Shown piece after piece: positions 9,367 through 18,659 of a DNA stretch of 64,000 nt; position 1 is the stretch's first letter; every line of letters starts with the position of its first letter. The notes under the pieces were generated by a model, which saw nothing but the letters and a program-made list of their open reading frames with translations, made no database searches and was not told the DNA's origin. The DNA comes from JAENVT01 sp963805445. Lineage in GTDB: Bacteria; Actinomycetota; Acidimicrobiia; Acidimicrobiales; Ilumatobacteraceae. Position numbers and translations under genes: made by a program. Where the stretch lies: contig CAWDUI010000037.1 of NCBI GenBank assembly GCA_963805445.1, forward strand, positions 23,056 to 87,055. The letters run 5' to 3'.

Positions 9367-10662
9367 ATGCGATTCAGGGCAAGCGACGTCGCCGGGGCAA
9401 CGGGTGGTCGCCTCGTTGGTCCCGATGTCGACATCGACGGCGCCAGCTTCGACACCCGGGCGCTGCGCAGAGGCCAGCTGTTCGTGCCGTTGGTCGCCGA
9501 GCGAGACGGTCATGCATTCATCGCCGATGCCCTTGCCGCGGGCGCCGCGGCTTACCTCACGTCGCGGCCCGCGGCCGGGGGTACTGCGATCGAAGTGTCC
9601 GACACCCTGCACACGCTGATGGACATCGGTGCCGACCGCCGTCGGTCGTTCGGCGGAACGGTGATCGGCATCACCGGTTCGGTCGGCAAGACCAGCACGA
9701 AGGACATGGCGTGGGCTGCGCTCGCCGCCAGCCGTCGGACAGCAGCGAACGAGCGCAGCTTCAACAACGAGCAGGGCCTGCCGACAACGATCCTCAACAC
9801 GCCTGACGACACCGAGGTGATGATCGTCGAGATGGGCATGCGCGGGTTCGGTGAGATCGAGGCGCTGTGCCGAATCGCCCAGCCGCACATCGGCCTCGTC
9901 ACCCGTGTTGCCGAGGCGCACAGTGATCGCGTCGGGGGCATCGACGGGGTCGCCCGGGCGAAGTCCGAGCTCATTGCAGCACTGCCCCCCGATGGCATCG
10001 CGATTCTGAACGCAGATGACCCGCGGGTTCGGGCGATGGGCGCACGAACCGACGTGCGCTGCGTGCTGTTCGGTGAGTCGAGCGATGCTGCTGTTCGGGT
10101 CCGCGACGTCGTGCTCGACCGGTTGGCTCGACCTTCGTTTGCGGTCGATACCCCGTGGGGCAGCGCCGAGGTGCGCCTGCTGGTCAGCGGTCGGCACATG
10201 GCGACGAATGCTGCAGGGGCCTTGGCGTGCGTCGGTGCCGTCGGCGGCGACATCGCGGCCGGCGCCGCGGCGCTCTCCGGCGTGACGCTGACGGCGCTGC
10301 GCATGCAGGTCGAACGCGCACCGTCGGGCGCCATCATCCTCAACGACTCCTACAACGCCAACCCGACATCGATGCGCGCCGCGATCGATGCCTTGGTCGC
10401 CCTCCCGGCGAAACGACGGGTTGCGGTTCTGGCGGTGATGGCCGAGATCAGCGATGCCGCGACAGAGCATCAGGCGATTGCCGTCTATGCCGCTGATCGA
10501 GACATCGAGGTGATCGCCATCGGCACCGACCTCTACGGCGTGCCGCCGTCGGCGGATCCGCTCGTGGCGCTCGGCTCACTCTCCGGCGACGACGCCGTAC
10601 TCGTCAAAGGGAGCCGCGTTGCCGGGCTCGAAAAGCTCGCTGCGCTCCTGGTAGCCGGTTGA
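9367..10662 (+). CDS. murF: UDP-N-acetylmuramoyl-tripeptide--D-alanyl-D-alanine ligase
   Basis: A 431-residue Mur ligase that adds D-Ala-D-Ala to UDP-MurNAc-tripeptide. Visible motifs are ITGSVGKTSTKD (ATP loop), NNEQGLPTTIL, the catalytic-domain segment MIVEMGMRGFGEI, and the C-terminal ILNDSYNANPTSM, typical of MurF. The start MRFRASDVAG at 9367 is chosen over upstream in-frame codons because it matches the MurF N-terminus and lies in a short divergent gap with ddl. Its last 87 bases overlap the 3' end of the convergent MFS gene. Confidence 0.95.
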   Translation: MRFRASDVAGATGGRLVGPDVDIDGASFDTRALRRGQLFVPLVAERDGHAFIADALAAGAAAYLTSRPAAGGTAIEVSDTLHTLMDIGADRRRSFGGTVIGITGSVGKTSTKDMAWAALAASRRTAANERSFNNEQGLPTTILNTPDDTEVMIVEMGMRGFGEIEALCRIAQPHIGLVTRVAEAHSDRVGGIDGVARAKSELIAALPPDGIAILNADDPRVRAMGARTDVRCVLFGESSDAAVRVRDVVLDRLARPSFAVDTPWGSAEVRLLVSGRHMATNAAGALACVGAVGGDIAAGAAALSGVTLTALRMQVERAPSGAIILNDSYNANPTSMRAAIDALVALPAKRRVAVLAVMAEISDAATEHQAIAVYAADRDIEVIAIGTDLYGVPPSADPLVALGSLSGDDAVLVKGSRVAGLEKLAALLVAG

Positions 10663-11904
10663 TCTGTCGATCTTGGCGACGTCGCACCACCACCAGAGGA
10701 ACGCCGCCCACGCCGCCCCGCCGAGCAACACCCACCGGGCGCCGATGGCGTCGACGATCGGGCCGACGATCAGCAGGCCGATGGTGACGGTCCCACCGAA
10801 CGCCATGAACCACAGGCTCATCACCCGACCGCGCTCGTGGTCGTGCAATCGGCTCTGCAACACCGTCAACATCGACGTGGTGGTGCCGAAGTAGGCGACA
10901 CCGAGCACGAAGCCGGCGATGAACGCACCGATCGGCTCGCGAGCCAGCGCGAACGCGCTCATCGAGATCGCGAACAGTCCGAACCCGTCACGGATCAGGC
11001 GTCGCTTGTCCCACTCGACGAAGACCGTGCCCACGGCGAGGCCGCCGAGGCATGCGCCGAGGCCCCACGTCGCGTACAGCCAGTTGTACGTCGACGACCC
11101 GGCAGCGATCCCGAAGTTGAGGCGAGCGATTGCCGGAAAGAGTCCGACGTATGGCAGCGACAGCAGCGAGAACGTGGTCAGTGCGAGCAGTATCCGTGTC
11201 GAGACTGGGTTGTCGCGGACCAATCGGATCCCGGATGTGAGCAAACGTCGACCGGTGTCGTGATGGGCGATGATCGGGCTCTCGAAGTGCACCGAGGCGA
11301 GGGCTGCGATGACGAACAGGTACGTGACCGCGTTGATGAGGAAGAACTCCGCCGTCGTGACGCCGACCACCGTGAGACCGGCGACGATGATCGGACCGAC
11401 CACCCGCGAGCCGTTGATCATCGTCGAGTTCAGCGAGATCGCGCCGGCGAGGTCCTGTCGGTGCACGAGGGTCGGCAATGCCGCCGACCACGCCGGAGCG
11501 TTGAGCGCGTTGCCGACGCCGACTCCGAGCTGAACCACGAACAGCGCCCAGATCGCGGCGTCGTGCGCGGCCAATGGTGCCAACGCCGCAGAGAACGCCA
11601 GCTGCACCGTCTGCATCGCGATCAGCCACGTGCGGCGGTCGTAGCGGTCGGCGATCACGCCGCCGGGGATGGCCAGGATCAACAGCGGACCGAGCTGAGC
11701 GAACACCAGCAGAGCGACGACCGATGCCTTGCCGGTGCGTTGGTAGATGTAGGCCGGCAGCACCACGTTCTGCATCCACGTGCCGATGCTCGAGGCGAAC
11801 GAGCCGACGAACATCGTGCGAAAGTCGGGGTACGAGAGCGCCGCCCTGGCGCTGCCCGGGCGGTAGCGGTGCTGTGGAATTGGTGTGGCGGGGGCCGCCG
11901 TCAT
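10576..11904 (-). CDS. MFS transporter (enterobactin-exporter EntS / MFS_3-like)
   Basis: About 442 residues with roughly 12 hydrophobic helices. The conserved loop after TM2 is GGVIADRYDRRTWL, and the N-terminal block ALSYPDFRTMFVGSFASSIG is usual for MFS_3 exporters. The ATG at 11902-11904 (MTAAPATPIP, preceded by GAGG) is preferred over the upstream TTG at 11925. Substrate is unknown; family members export siderophores or drugs. The coding 3' end overlaps murF by 87 nt on the opposite strand, and the C-terminal tail in the overlap is polar and without motifs. Confidence 0.85.
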   Translation of the reverse strand: MTAAPATPIPQHRYRPGSARAALSYPDFRTMFVGSFASSIGTWMQNVVLPAYIYQRTGKASVVALLVFAQLGPLLILAIPGGVIADRYDRRTWLIAMQTVQLAFSAALAPLAAHDAAIWALFVVQLGVGVGNALNAPAWSAALPTLVHRQDLAGAISLNSTMINGSRVVGPIIVAGLTVVGVTTAEFFLINAVTYLFVIAALASVHFESPIIAHHDTGRRLLTSGIRLVRDNPVSTRILLALTTFSLLSLPYVGLFPAIARLNFGIAAGSSTYNWLYATWGLGACLGGLAVGTVFVEWDKRRLIRDGFGLFAISMSAFALAREPIGAFIAGFVLGVAYFGTTTSMLTVLQSRLHDHERGRVMSLWFMAFGGTVTIGLLIVGPIVDAIGARWVLLGGAAWAAFLWWWCDVAKIDRSTGYQERSELFEPGNAAPFDEYGVVAGE

Positions 11905-12013
11905 CCTCGAGTCCCGATGCCGCAATCGTACGCATTGCGCCCCAGTTCGCGAACGTCATTTCCGAAGTGCGTCCTTCGGGAACAGATTCGGGTGGCGAAG
12001 CGTTGTTGCCGCC

Positions 12014-12433
12014 ATGGAAATTGCTGAGGCCTTGGAGTTCGTCGGCGCCCGCAAGAACGGAGTGCTCGCCACACAGAAGCGAGATGGTCGGCCTCAGTTG
12101 TCGAACATCACGTATGCACTGGTCGACGGCGTGGTCAAGATCTCGATCACCGCGGGTCGCGCCAAGTACGCCAACCTCGTCCGCGATCCGCGTGCGTCGT
12201 TGTACGTGACCCGCGACGACTTCTGGGCGTATGTCGTCGTCGAAGGTGATGTCGAGATGTCGGAAGTAGCGACCAAGCCCGACGACCCCGGAGTCGAGGA
12301 GTTGGTGGAGTACTACCGGACGCTCGCCGGAGAACACCCCGACTGGGACGACTACCGCAGAGTGATGGTGGCCGACAAGCGAGTGATCGTTCGGCTGAAG
12401 CCGACACACTCGTACGGCATGATCAGCCGCTAG
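12014..12433 (+). CDS. PPOX-class (pyridoxamine-5'-phosphate-oxidase fold) F420-dependent oxidoreductase-like protein
   Basis: A 139-residue single split-barrel protein. N-terminal LEFVGARKNGVLATQKRDGR and SNITYALVDG, then SITAGRAKYANLVRDPRASL, are typical of actinobacterial PPOX proteins such as the Rv1155/Rv2074 group, which bind F420 and reduce small substrates. Cofactor specificity (F420 versus FMN) cannot be settled by eye. The ATG at 12014 follows an AT-poor leader with no strong Shine-Dalgarno sequence. Its TAG abuts the stop of the convergent P450 gene with no spacer. Confidence 0.8.
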   Translation: MEIAEALEFVGARKNGVLATQKRDGRPQLSNITYALVDGVVKISITAGRAKYANLVRDPRASLYVTRDDFWAYVVVEGDVEMSEVATKPDDPGVEELVEYYRTLAGEHPDWDDYRRVMVADKRVIVRLKPTHSYGMISR

Positions 12434-13651
12434 TCAGTGGCCCGCAGCGAATGTCACCGGCATGTCCGCGGGCCCGAATATGCCGACTCCCTCCGGCTTC
12501 CAAGTGATGTCGCCGTCGATGGCCAGCTTGGGCATCCGTTGTGCGAGCAGTGGCAGCGCTTCTTGCAGTTCGGCCCGCGCCAGTGCCGCGCCGAGGCAGT
12601 AGTGGATGCCTGACCCGAACGTCATCTGCGGCTGACCCGAAGCTTCCGAGGTGATGTCGAACGCATCGGGCTCGCTGAACACGGCTGGATCACGATTCGC
12701 ATCGGCCAACGCCACGGCCATGAACGTCCCCGTGGGGAACAGCACGTCGCGGTACTCGATGTCGCAGCTGGCGAATCGGGCTGTGCCACGGACCGCACCG
12801 AAGTAGCGCATGGCCTCCTCGACCGCGCGGGGAGCGAGATCTGGCCGCTCGGCCAGCAGTGCCCACTGGTCAGGGTGCTCGGCGAACAGGGCGACGGCGC
12901 AGCCCAACTGATTGCGCGTCGTGTCGGTGCCACCGACGATCACCGCATTGACCATCATCACCAACTCGTCGGTGGTCAACTTGTCGCCCGCCTCTTCAGC
13001 AGCGATGAGATCGGTGAGAAGGTCGTCCGCGGGCCTGCTGCGCCGTTCGGCGATCAACCCTCGGGTGTACTCGCCGAGCTCGTCCTGGGTGCGCATGATG
13101 AGATCGAGCTTGTCGATCACGTCCTGCGAGAAGATCTCGAGGATGTCGCCTGCCCAGCGGCTGAACAGCTGCCAATCCTGCTTCGGCGCGCCGAGCAGTT
13201 GGCAGATGATCGGAATCGGATACGGCTCGCAGACGTCGGTGGCGAAGTCGGCGCGGCCCGCGTCGGAGATCTTGTCGATGAGCCCGCCGATCACTTCGCG
13301 CATGAACGGGCGAAGGCGGTCGGCGGCACGAGGCGTGAACGCTGGTGCGACCAGGCGACGCAATCGTGAGTGCATGTCGCCCTCGGCCGACAAGATGCTG
13401 ACCTGTTGACGCTCGAGGAAGTCGCTGTTGGTGATGCCCATGATTTCGGGTATTCGGCTGACAGCGCTGTGCCAGCGCTTGTCGCGCAGCACGGCGGTCG
13501 CATCCTCGTAGCGCAGCACCTCGTAGCCGAACACGTTGCGGACCAGCCATTGGTCGCCACCCAGAGAGAGTCGCAACGCGTGGCGCTCCTCGTAGTTGCC
13601 ATCGGCCAGAGTGATCTCCGGCAGCTCGAGTTCTGAAGCCAGCGTTGCCAT
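12434..13651 (-). CDS. Cytochrome P450
   Basis: A 405-residue soluble bacterial P450. The I-helix oxygen-activation motif is VGGTDTTRNQ, the ExxR pair lies in VEEAMRYFG, and the heme-thiolate loop is FGSGIHYCLGAALAR with the ligand Cys. The distal SILSAEGDMHSRLRRLVAPAF block is the helix-C WxxxR-like region. Substrate is unknown. No ferredoxin or ferredoxin reductase gene is adjacent, so the redox partner is encoded elsewhere. The stop codon abuts that of the PPOX gene, so the two genes converge tightly. Confidence 0.95.
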   Translation of the reverse strand: MATLASELELPEITLADGNYEERHALRLSLGGDQWLVRNVFGYEVLRYEDATAVLRDKRWHSAVSRIPEIMGITNSDFLERQQVSILSAEGDMHSRLRRLVAPAFTPRAADRLRPFMREVIGGLIDKISDAGRADFATDVCEPYPIPIICQLLGAPKQDWQLFSRWAGDILEIFSQDVIDKLDLIMRTQDELGEYTRGLIAERRSRPADDLLTDLIAAEEAGDKLTTDELVMMVNAVIVGGTDTTRNQLGCAVALFAEHPDQWALLAERPDLAPRAVEEAMRYFGAVRGTARFASCDIEYRDVLFPTGTFMAVALADANRDPAVFSEPDAFDITSEASGQPQMTFGSGIHYCLGAALARAELQEALPLLAQRMPKLAIDGDITWKPEGVGIFGPADMPVTFAAGH

Positions 13652-13675
13652 GAGCAGACGCTAGGTCGGACGGGC

Positions 13676-14815
13676 TCAGTTCAACGCAGCGAGGGGTTCG
13701 ACGAACGGAGTGTCGAGAAACTCGGCGACCGGTGCGTTGGTGACCTGGCCGGCGAACGTGTTGAGCCCATGCGACAAGGCGGGGTCGCGCCTGCAGCTGC
13801 CGGCGGCCCCGTGGATGGCCACCTCGAGTTGGTAGGGAAGTGTCGCGTTGGTCAATGCGTAGGTGCTGGTGTGTGGAACGGCGCCGGGCATGTTGCCGAC
13901 GCCGTAGTGCAACACGCCGTGCAGTTCGTAGACCGGCTCGTTGTGGGTGGTCTCGTGGATCGTCTCGATGCAGCCACCCTGGTCGATCGCCACATCGACG
14001 ATCACTGCGCCGGGCTTCATCATGCGCACCATGTCTTCGGTGACGACCACGGGGGCTCGCCCGCCGGCGACCAGGACCGCCCCGATCACCAGGTCGGCGT
14101 CGGCGACGTTGCGCTCCAACGCGCCGCGGTTCGAGGCCAGCGTGACGATGCGGCCCTTGTTGATCTGGTCGACCCAACGCAGCCGGTCGAGGTTCTTGTC
14201 GAACAGCACGACCTCGGCCTCCATGCCCGCGGCGATCCATGCCGAGTTCCAACCGACGTTTCCGGCACCGAGCACCACGACCTTCGCCGGCTGCACCCCG
14301 GGGGCCCCACCCATCAGGACGCCGCGGCCGCCGTTGTGCCGCTCGAGGTAGTGCGCTCCGATCTGTGGAGCCAGTCGACCGGCCACCTCGCTCATCGGCG
14401 CCAGCAACGGGAGCGCCCCGTTGTCGAGTTGCACCGTCTCGTACGCCAACCCGGTGCAACGGGATTCGATCAATGCCTTGGCGACGACGGGGTAGGCGGC
14501 GAGGTGCAGGTAGGTGAACAGCGTCAGGTCGGCGCGCAGGTACTGGAACTCCTCGGCCTTGGGCTCTTTGACCTTCACGACCATGCTCTGTGACCATGCA
14601 TCTGCGGCTGTCGGCACGATCTCTGCGCCGGCGGCGGTGTAGTCGGCGTCGCTGAAGCTCGCCCCGACCCCGGCGCCCGTCTCGACGAACACGTTGATGC
14701 CGAGCCGTTCGAACTCGCGCACCCCGTCAGGCGTCATCGCCACCCGGTACTCGTTGTTCTTGATCTCCTTGGGGACGCCGACGGTACGAAGAGCGGGTGA
14801 GGTCATGGTGCGCAT
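13676..14815 (-). CDS. ald: Alanine dehydrogenase
   Basis: NAD-dependent reversible deamination of L-alanine to pyruvate and ammonia. About 376-379 residues, normal for the family. Motifs: GVPKEIKNNEYRVAMTP at the N-terminus, the substrate region VKVKEPKAEEF...YLHLAAYP with catalytic Lys and His, and the NAD loop VVLGAGNVGWNSAW. The start may be 14815 (MRTMTSPAL) or 14806 (MTSPAL). It is divergent from an Lrp/AsnC gene across a gap of about 55 bp containing a 10-bp palindrome, the same arrangement as ald/aldR in mycobacteria. Confidence 0.95.
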   Translation of the reverse strand: MRTMTSPALRTVGVPKEIKNNEYRVAMTPDGVREFERLGINVFVETGAGVGASFSDADYTAAGAEIVPTAADAWSQSMVVKVKEPKAEEFQYLRADLTLFTYLHLAAYPVVAKALIESRCTGLAYETVQLDNGALPLLAPMSEVAGRLAPQIGAHYLERHNGGRGVLMGGAPGVQPAKVVVLGAGNVGWNSAWIAAGMEAEVVLFDKNLDRLRWVDQINKGRIVTLASNRGALERNVADADLVIGAVLVAGGRAPVVVTEDMVRMMKPGAVIVDVAIDQGGCIETIHETTHNEPVYELHGVLHYGVGNMPGAVPHTSTYALTNATLPYQLEVAIHGAAGSCRRDPALSHGLNTFAGQVTNAPVAEFLDTPFVEPLAALN

Positions 14816-14833
14816 CTTGCACCCGTCGTCGCC

Positions 14834-14843
14834 GTTGATCAAC
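14834..14843. promoter_or_regulatory. Palindrome GTTGATCAAC between ald and its Lrp-type regulator
   Basis: A perfect 10-bp inverted repeat in the short divergent gap between ald (start 14815 or 14806) and the lrp-like gene (start 14870). Lrp/AsnC proteins bind degenerate, roughly palindromic sites, so this is a reasonable operator half or core. A single short palindrome is weak evidence on its own. Confidence 0.4.
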
Positions 14844-14869
14844 AGCCAATACTGCGGCAGAATGCGAAG

Positions 14870-15316
14870 ATGGCCGCTGAAAACATGACCGTTGACGGGA
14901 TAGACCGTCGAATCATCGACATCCTTCACGAACAGGGGCGAATCAGTTGGCGGGAGCTCGCCGAATCCGTGCACATGGCCCCGAGCTCTGTCGCCGACCG
15001 AGTGCGCCGACTGGAGGCAGCAGGGGTCATTCGCGGCTACCGGGCGAACATCAACAACAGTTCACTCGGACGCGACGTGCGCGCCGTGATCGACGTCAGC
15101 CTTCCGGCTGGCGGGGATCCGGCGGAGTTCGAAGCGCGCCTGGCCGAGCGCGACGAGGTCGAGTTGGCCCTGTACGTGACCGGCCCTGCCGACTACACCG
15201 TGATCGTCGATTGTGTCGGGGCGGACGGCCTCGACGGGTTCATCCGCTGGCTGAAGGCCGAGGGCGGCGTCGCCCGTACCGAGAGCAAGTTCGTGTTGCG
15301 TCCGGTTATCGGATAG
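14870..15316 (+). CDS. Lrp/AsnC-family regulator, probable AldR-type regulator of ald
   Basis: 148 residues (143 if ATG 14885 is used). The N-terminal HTH is IDRRIIDILHEQGRISWREL then VHMAPSSVADRVRRLEAAGV. The C-terminal RAM/ligand domain ends with IVDCVGADGLDGFIRWL and TESKFVLRPV. Known AldR proteins sense alanine and activate ald. Its position, divergent from ald, supports the same role. It may also influence the dehydrogenase gene 54 nt downstream. Confidence 0.88.
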   Translation: MAAENMTVDGIDRRIIDILHEQGRISWRELAESVHMAPSSVADRVRRLEAAGVIRGYRANINNSSLGRDVRAVIDVSLPAGGDPAEFEARLAERDEVELALYVTGPADYTVIVDCVGADGLDGFIRWLKAEGGVARTESKFVLRPVIG

Positions 15317-15370
15317 GTCAAGATCGGCAGCCATTCGCGGACAGGGTCGCGGCAAAGGAGAGTCAGAGGC

Positions 15371-16799
15371 ATGAAGGCGTTCCAGAACTTCATCAATGGT
15401 CAACACGTCGACGCGGTCGACGGGCGCACGACTGCTGTGGTCAATCCGGCCACGGGCGAGCAGTATGCGACCGCCGCACTGTCGGGTGAAGCCGATATCG
15501 ACAACGCCATGAAGGCCGCGTCGGCCGCCTACGACACCTGGCGCGACACCACACCCAGCGAGCGCTCGCTGGCGCTGTTCCGATTGGCCGACGCAGTTGA
15601 GTCGCGCGCCGAGGAACTGATCGCCCTGGAGGTCGAGAACTGCGGCAAGCCGATCCACCTGACGCGCGAGTGAAGAGATCCCGCCGATGGTCGACCAGAT
15701 TCGCTTCTTCGCCACCGCGGCACGACACCTCGAGGGCAAGAGCGCGGCCGAGTACATGCACAACATGACGTCGTTCATCCGCCGCGAGTCGATCGGCGTG
15801 TGCGCCCAGGTCGCTCCATGGAACTACCCGATGATGATGGCGGTCTGGAAGTTCGCGCCGGCCTTGGCCGCCGGCAACGCGGTCGTGCTGAAGCCCAGCG
15901 ACACCACTCCGGCCAGCACCACGTTGCTTGCCGAGATCGCCGCGGAGTTCTTCCCGCCGGGCGTGTTCAACGTCGTGTGCGGTGATCGCGACACCGGCCG
16001 GGCGATGGTGTTGCACGACATCCCGGCAATGGTCAGCGTCACCGGTTCGGTTCGCGCCGGCGAAGAGGTTGCCGCGGCCGCGTCACAGAGCCTCAAGCGT
16101 TGCCATCTCGAGCTCGGCGGCAAGGCCCCGGTGGTGGTGTTCGACGACGCCGACATCGCCGCCGCGGCCGAGGGGATCGCCATCGCCGGGTACTTCAACG
16201 CCGGCCAGGATTGCACCGCGGCCACTCGGGTGCTGGCCGGGCCGGGTGTGTACGACGACTTCGTCGCCGCGCTGGCCGAGCAGGCCAAGAGCACCCAGAC
16301 CGGCATGCCCGACAACGAGGATGTGCTGTTCGGCCCGGTCAACAACCCCAATCAGCTTGCTCATGTCGGTGGCATGGTCGGCCGGGCGCCCGATCACGCC
16401 ACTGTCGCCGCCGGCGGCCACGCCGTCGGCGGGAAGGGCTTCTTCTTCGAGCCGACCGTCATCGGTGGCCTGCACCAAGACGACGAGATGATCCAGCGTG
16501 AGATCTTCGGCCCGGTCATCACGGTGCAGAAGTTCACCGACGAAGACGAGGCGGTCGGTTGGGCCAACGGCGTCGAATACGGCCTCGCGTCGAGCGTGTG
16601 GACCAAGGACTTCGGTCGGGCGATGCGGATGGCGAAGCGACTCGACTTCGGCTGCGTGTGGATCAACACCCACATCCCGCTCGTCGCCGAGATGCCCCAC
16701 GGCGGCTTCAAGAAGTCGGGCTACGGAAAGGATCTCTCCGCTTACGCCCTCGACGACTACACCCGCATCAAGCACGTCATGGCCAACCTCGACAGCTAG
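15371..16799 (+). CDS. Aminobutyraldehyde dehydrogenase-like aldehyde dehydrogenase (PatD type), frameshifted
   Basis: NAD-dependent oxidation of 4-aminobutanal (from putrescine) to GABA is the likely role. The frame breaks at 15671, where TRE is followed by TGA; deleting one extra T restores TREEEIPPMVDQIRFFA and a 475-residue enzyme. ALDH motifs: VAPWNYPMMMAVWK, VVLKPSDTTPAST, LELGGKAPVVVFDDAD, catalytic Cys in NAGQDCTAATR, and EIFGPVITVQKF. A good ribosome site (AAAGGAG) precedes ATG 15371. Nearby potABCD, amine oxidase and Lrp genes support a putrescine pathway. Confidence 0.88.
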
Positions 16800-16807
16800 C
16801 GATTGAT

Positions 16808-17266
16808 CTAGTGCGCGCCCCAGGCGAACGTCTGCTTGACGAGGTCGAGGTAGATGAACGTCTCGGTCGACACCACCCCGGGCACGGAGCGGATGCGGTT
16901 GGTCAAGTCCAGCAGCTGGGTGTCGTGCTCGACCACCACCTCGCACATGAGGTCGAAGGAGCCGGCGGTCACGACGAGGTAGTCGATGTCGTGCATGGCC
17001 TGCAGGGTCTTGGCCAGATCGTCGACCGGCCCGGCGCTGTGCACGCCGATCATCGCCATGCGCCGGAGACCGAGGGAGAGTGGATTGGTCACGGCCACGA
17101 CCTGCATCACGCCGGCATCGGTCATGCGTTGCACTCGTTGGCGTGCAGCGGCCTCTGACAGCCCGACCGCCGCGCCGAGCCGTGTGTACGGGATTCGGCC
17201 GTCGGCCTGAAGCTGCTCGATGATCGCCCGATCGGTGTCGTCGAGCTGCGTCCCTCTTCGGTCCAT
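16808..17266 (-). CDS. Lrp/AsnC-family transcriptional regulator
   Basis: 152 residues from ATG 17266 (MDRRGTQLDDTDRAIIEQL). An upstream in-frame extension to 17389 lacks family similarity and is left out. HTH: QADGRIPYTRLGAAVGLSEA then RQRVQRMTDAG. The RAM domain contains YLVVTAGSFDLMCEVVVEHD and ends TETFIYLDLVKQTF. It is divergent from the polyamine importer and converges on the aminobutyraldehyde dehydrogenase (8 nt apart). This makes it the best candidate regulator of the putrescine genes. Confidence 0.88.
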   Translation of the reverse strand: MDRRGTQLDDTDRAIIEQLQADGRIPYTRLGAAVGLSEAAARQRVQRMTDAGVMQVVAVTNPLSLGLRRMAMIGVHSAGPVDDLAKTLQAMHDIDYLVVTAGSFDLMCEVVVEHDTQLLDLTNRIRSVPGVVSTETFIYLDLVKQTFAWGAH

Positions 17267-17481
17267 GGCTACGGATACTGGCGTCTCGGACCGTCTCGTG
17301 CAAGGGAATCCGTGGCGCGCACAGTCGAAACATGCGCTTTCCTTGATTTGACCGCCGCCGACGTGCAACGGTGTGCGGGTGGGAGGCAATCTCGAGGCGA
17401 CGCATCCGGTCGTCTCGTCGGTGTCTCCGTCGGGTGCTCACAGGGCATATGGTGTGCCGCAACGAGTATGGGGGAACATTT

Positions 17482-18633
17482 GTGACTGACATCACCGTGC
17501 CACCGAGCGGTGGGGCGTCGGAGCGCGGCGCAGTGGAACTGACCGACGTCACCAAACGCTTCGGCACGATGGTCGCCGTCGATCGCCTGAACCTGATGGT
17601 CGAGCCAGGGGAGTTCTTGTCGCTGCTCGGTCCATCCGGCTGCGGGAAGACCACCACCTTGCGCATGCTCGCCGGCTTCGAGCAGCCCGACGAGGGCTTC
17701 ATCCGGATCAGCGGCGATTACGTGCAGGGCATCCCGCCGTACAAGCGCGATGTCAACACGGTCTTCCAGGCCTATGCCCTGTTCCCGCACATGACCGTCG
17801 CCGAGAACGTCGCCTACGGATTGCGTCAGAAGCGGGTGCCCAAGTCGGAGATCGCCACCCGGGTCAACGAGGCCCTCGGCATGGTCAAGATGACCAAGCT
17901 CGCCGAGCGTCGTCCGCGACAGATGTCGGGTGGCCAACAGCAGCGCGTCGCCGTCGCCCGGGCCTTGGTCAACCGGCCGAGCGTGCTGCTGCTCGACGAG
18001 CCGCTCGGGGCCCTCGACCGCAAGCTCCGCGAGGAGATGCAGATCGAGCTGAAGCTGCTGCAGAGCCAGCTCGGCATAACGTTCGTGTTCGTCACCCACG
18101 ACCAGGAAGAAGCGATGAGCATGAGCAACCGGATCGCCATCATGCTCGAAGGCCACATCGAGCAACTCGGCGATCCGGAAACGGTGTACGAGCGACCGGT
18201 GTCGGCCTTCGTGGCCGGGTTCATCGGGCGCAACAACTTCTGGCGCGGCACGGCCACGGCCGACGGCATGCGTGCCGAGGACGGCACGGTGTTCGTCTGC
18301 GACCGTCCGGAGGAGCGGGTCGCTGCCGGCGATCGGGCGCTCTCGGCCGTGCGACCGGAGAGCTTCGAGCTCTCGGCCACCGACCCGGGTGAGACGGTCA
18401 ACGTGTTTCCTGGCGAGGTTGCCGGTGTGTCCCACTTCGGCGACACCTTGCAGTTCGTCGTGCGCTCGCAGGTGCGCGACGTCATCGTCTTGCTGCCCCG
18501 CCAGAAGGCACCCAACCTGCATCCCGGTGATCGTGTGTGGTGTCAGTGGTCCGCACACGACGTGTACCAGTTCTCGGCAGCGCAAGAGAGCCTCGTCCTT
18601 GCCGAGCCCTCATCAGAAACAGCAGCCCTCTAG
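17482..18633 (+). CDS. potA: Spermidine/putrescine ABC importer, ATP-binding protein
   Basis: About 383 residues starting at GTG 17482 (VTDITVPPSG) behind GGGGAAC; upstream in-frame ATG codons give an Arg-rich tail unlike the family. Walker A GPSGCGKTTTLR, Q-loop FQAYALFPHMTV, signature MSGGQQQRVAVARAL, Walker B LLLDEPLGALDRK, H-loop VTHDQEEAMSM, then a TOBE domain to the end with SAVRPESFEL. It is followed by the lipoprotein and two permease genes in order, all on the same strand. Confidence 0.93.
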   Translation: MTDITVPPSGGASERGAVELTDVTKRFGTMVAVDRLNLMVEPGEFLSLLGPSGCGKTTTLRMLAGFEQPDEGFIRISGDYVQGIPPYKRDVNTVFQAYALFPHMTVAENVAYGLRQKRVPKSEIATRVNEALGMVKMTKLAERRPRQMSGGQQQRVAVARALVNRPSVLLLDEPLGALDRKLREEMQIELKLLQSQLGITFVFVTHDQEEAMSMSNRIAIMLEGHIEQLGDPETVYERPVSAFVAGFIGRNNFWRGTATADGMRAEDGTVFVCDRPEERVAAGDRALSAVRPESFELSATDPGETVNVFPGEVAGVSHFGDTLQFVVRSQVRDVIVLLPRQKAPNLHPGDRVWCQWSAHDVYQFSAAQESLVLAEPSSETAAL

Positions 18634-18659
18634 ACCCAAAGACCTTCCCAAGGAGCGTC

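Noticed and set aside
8218..10470. 750-codon minus-strand frame spanning ddl and murF
   Set aside because: Only its ddl part is real; the N-terminal 370 codons are antisense to murF and lack motifs.
11945..11954. GTTCGCGAAC palindrome before the PPOX gene, considered as a LexA box
   Set aside because: The half-sites are in the opposite order to GAAC-N4-GTTC, so it does not fit the LexA pattern; a short GC-rich palindrome may be chance.
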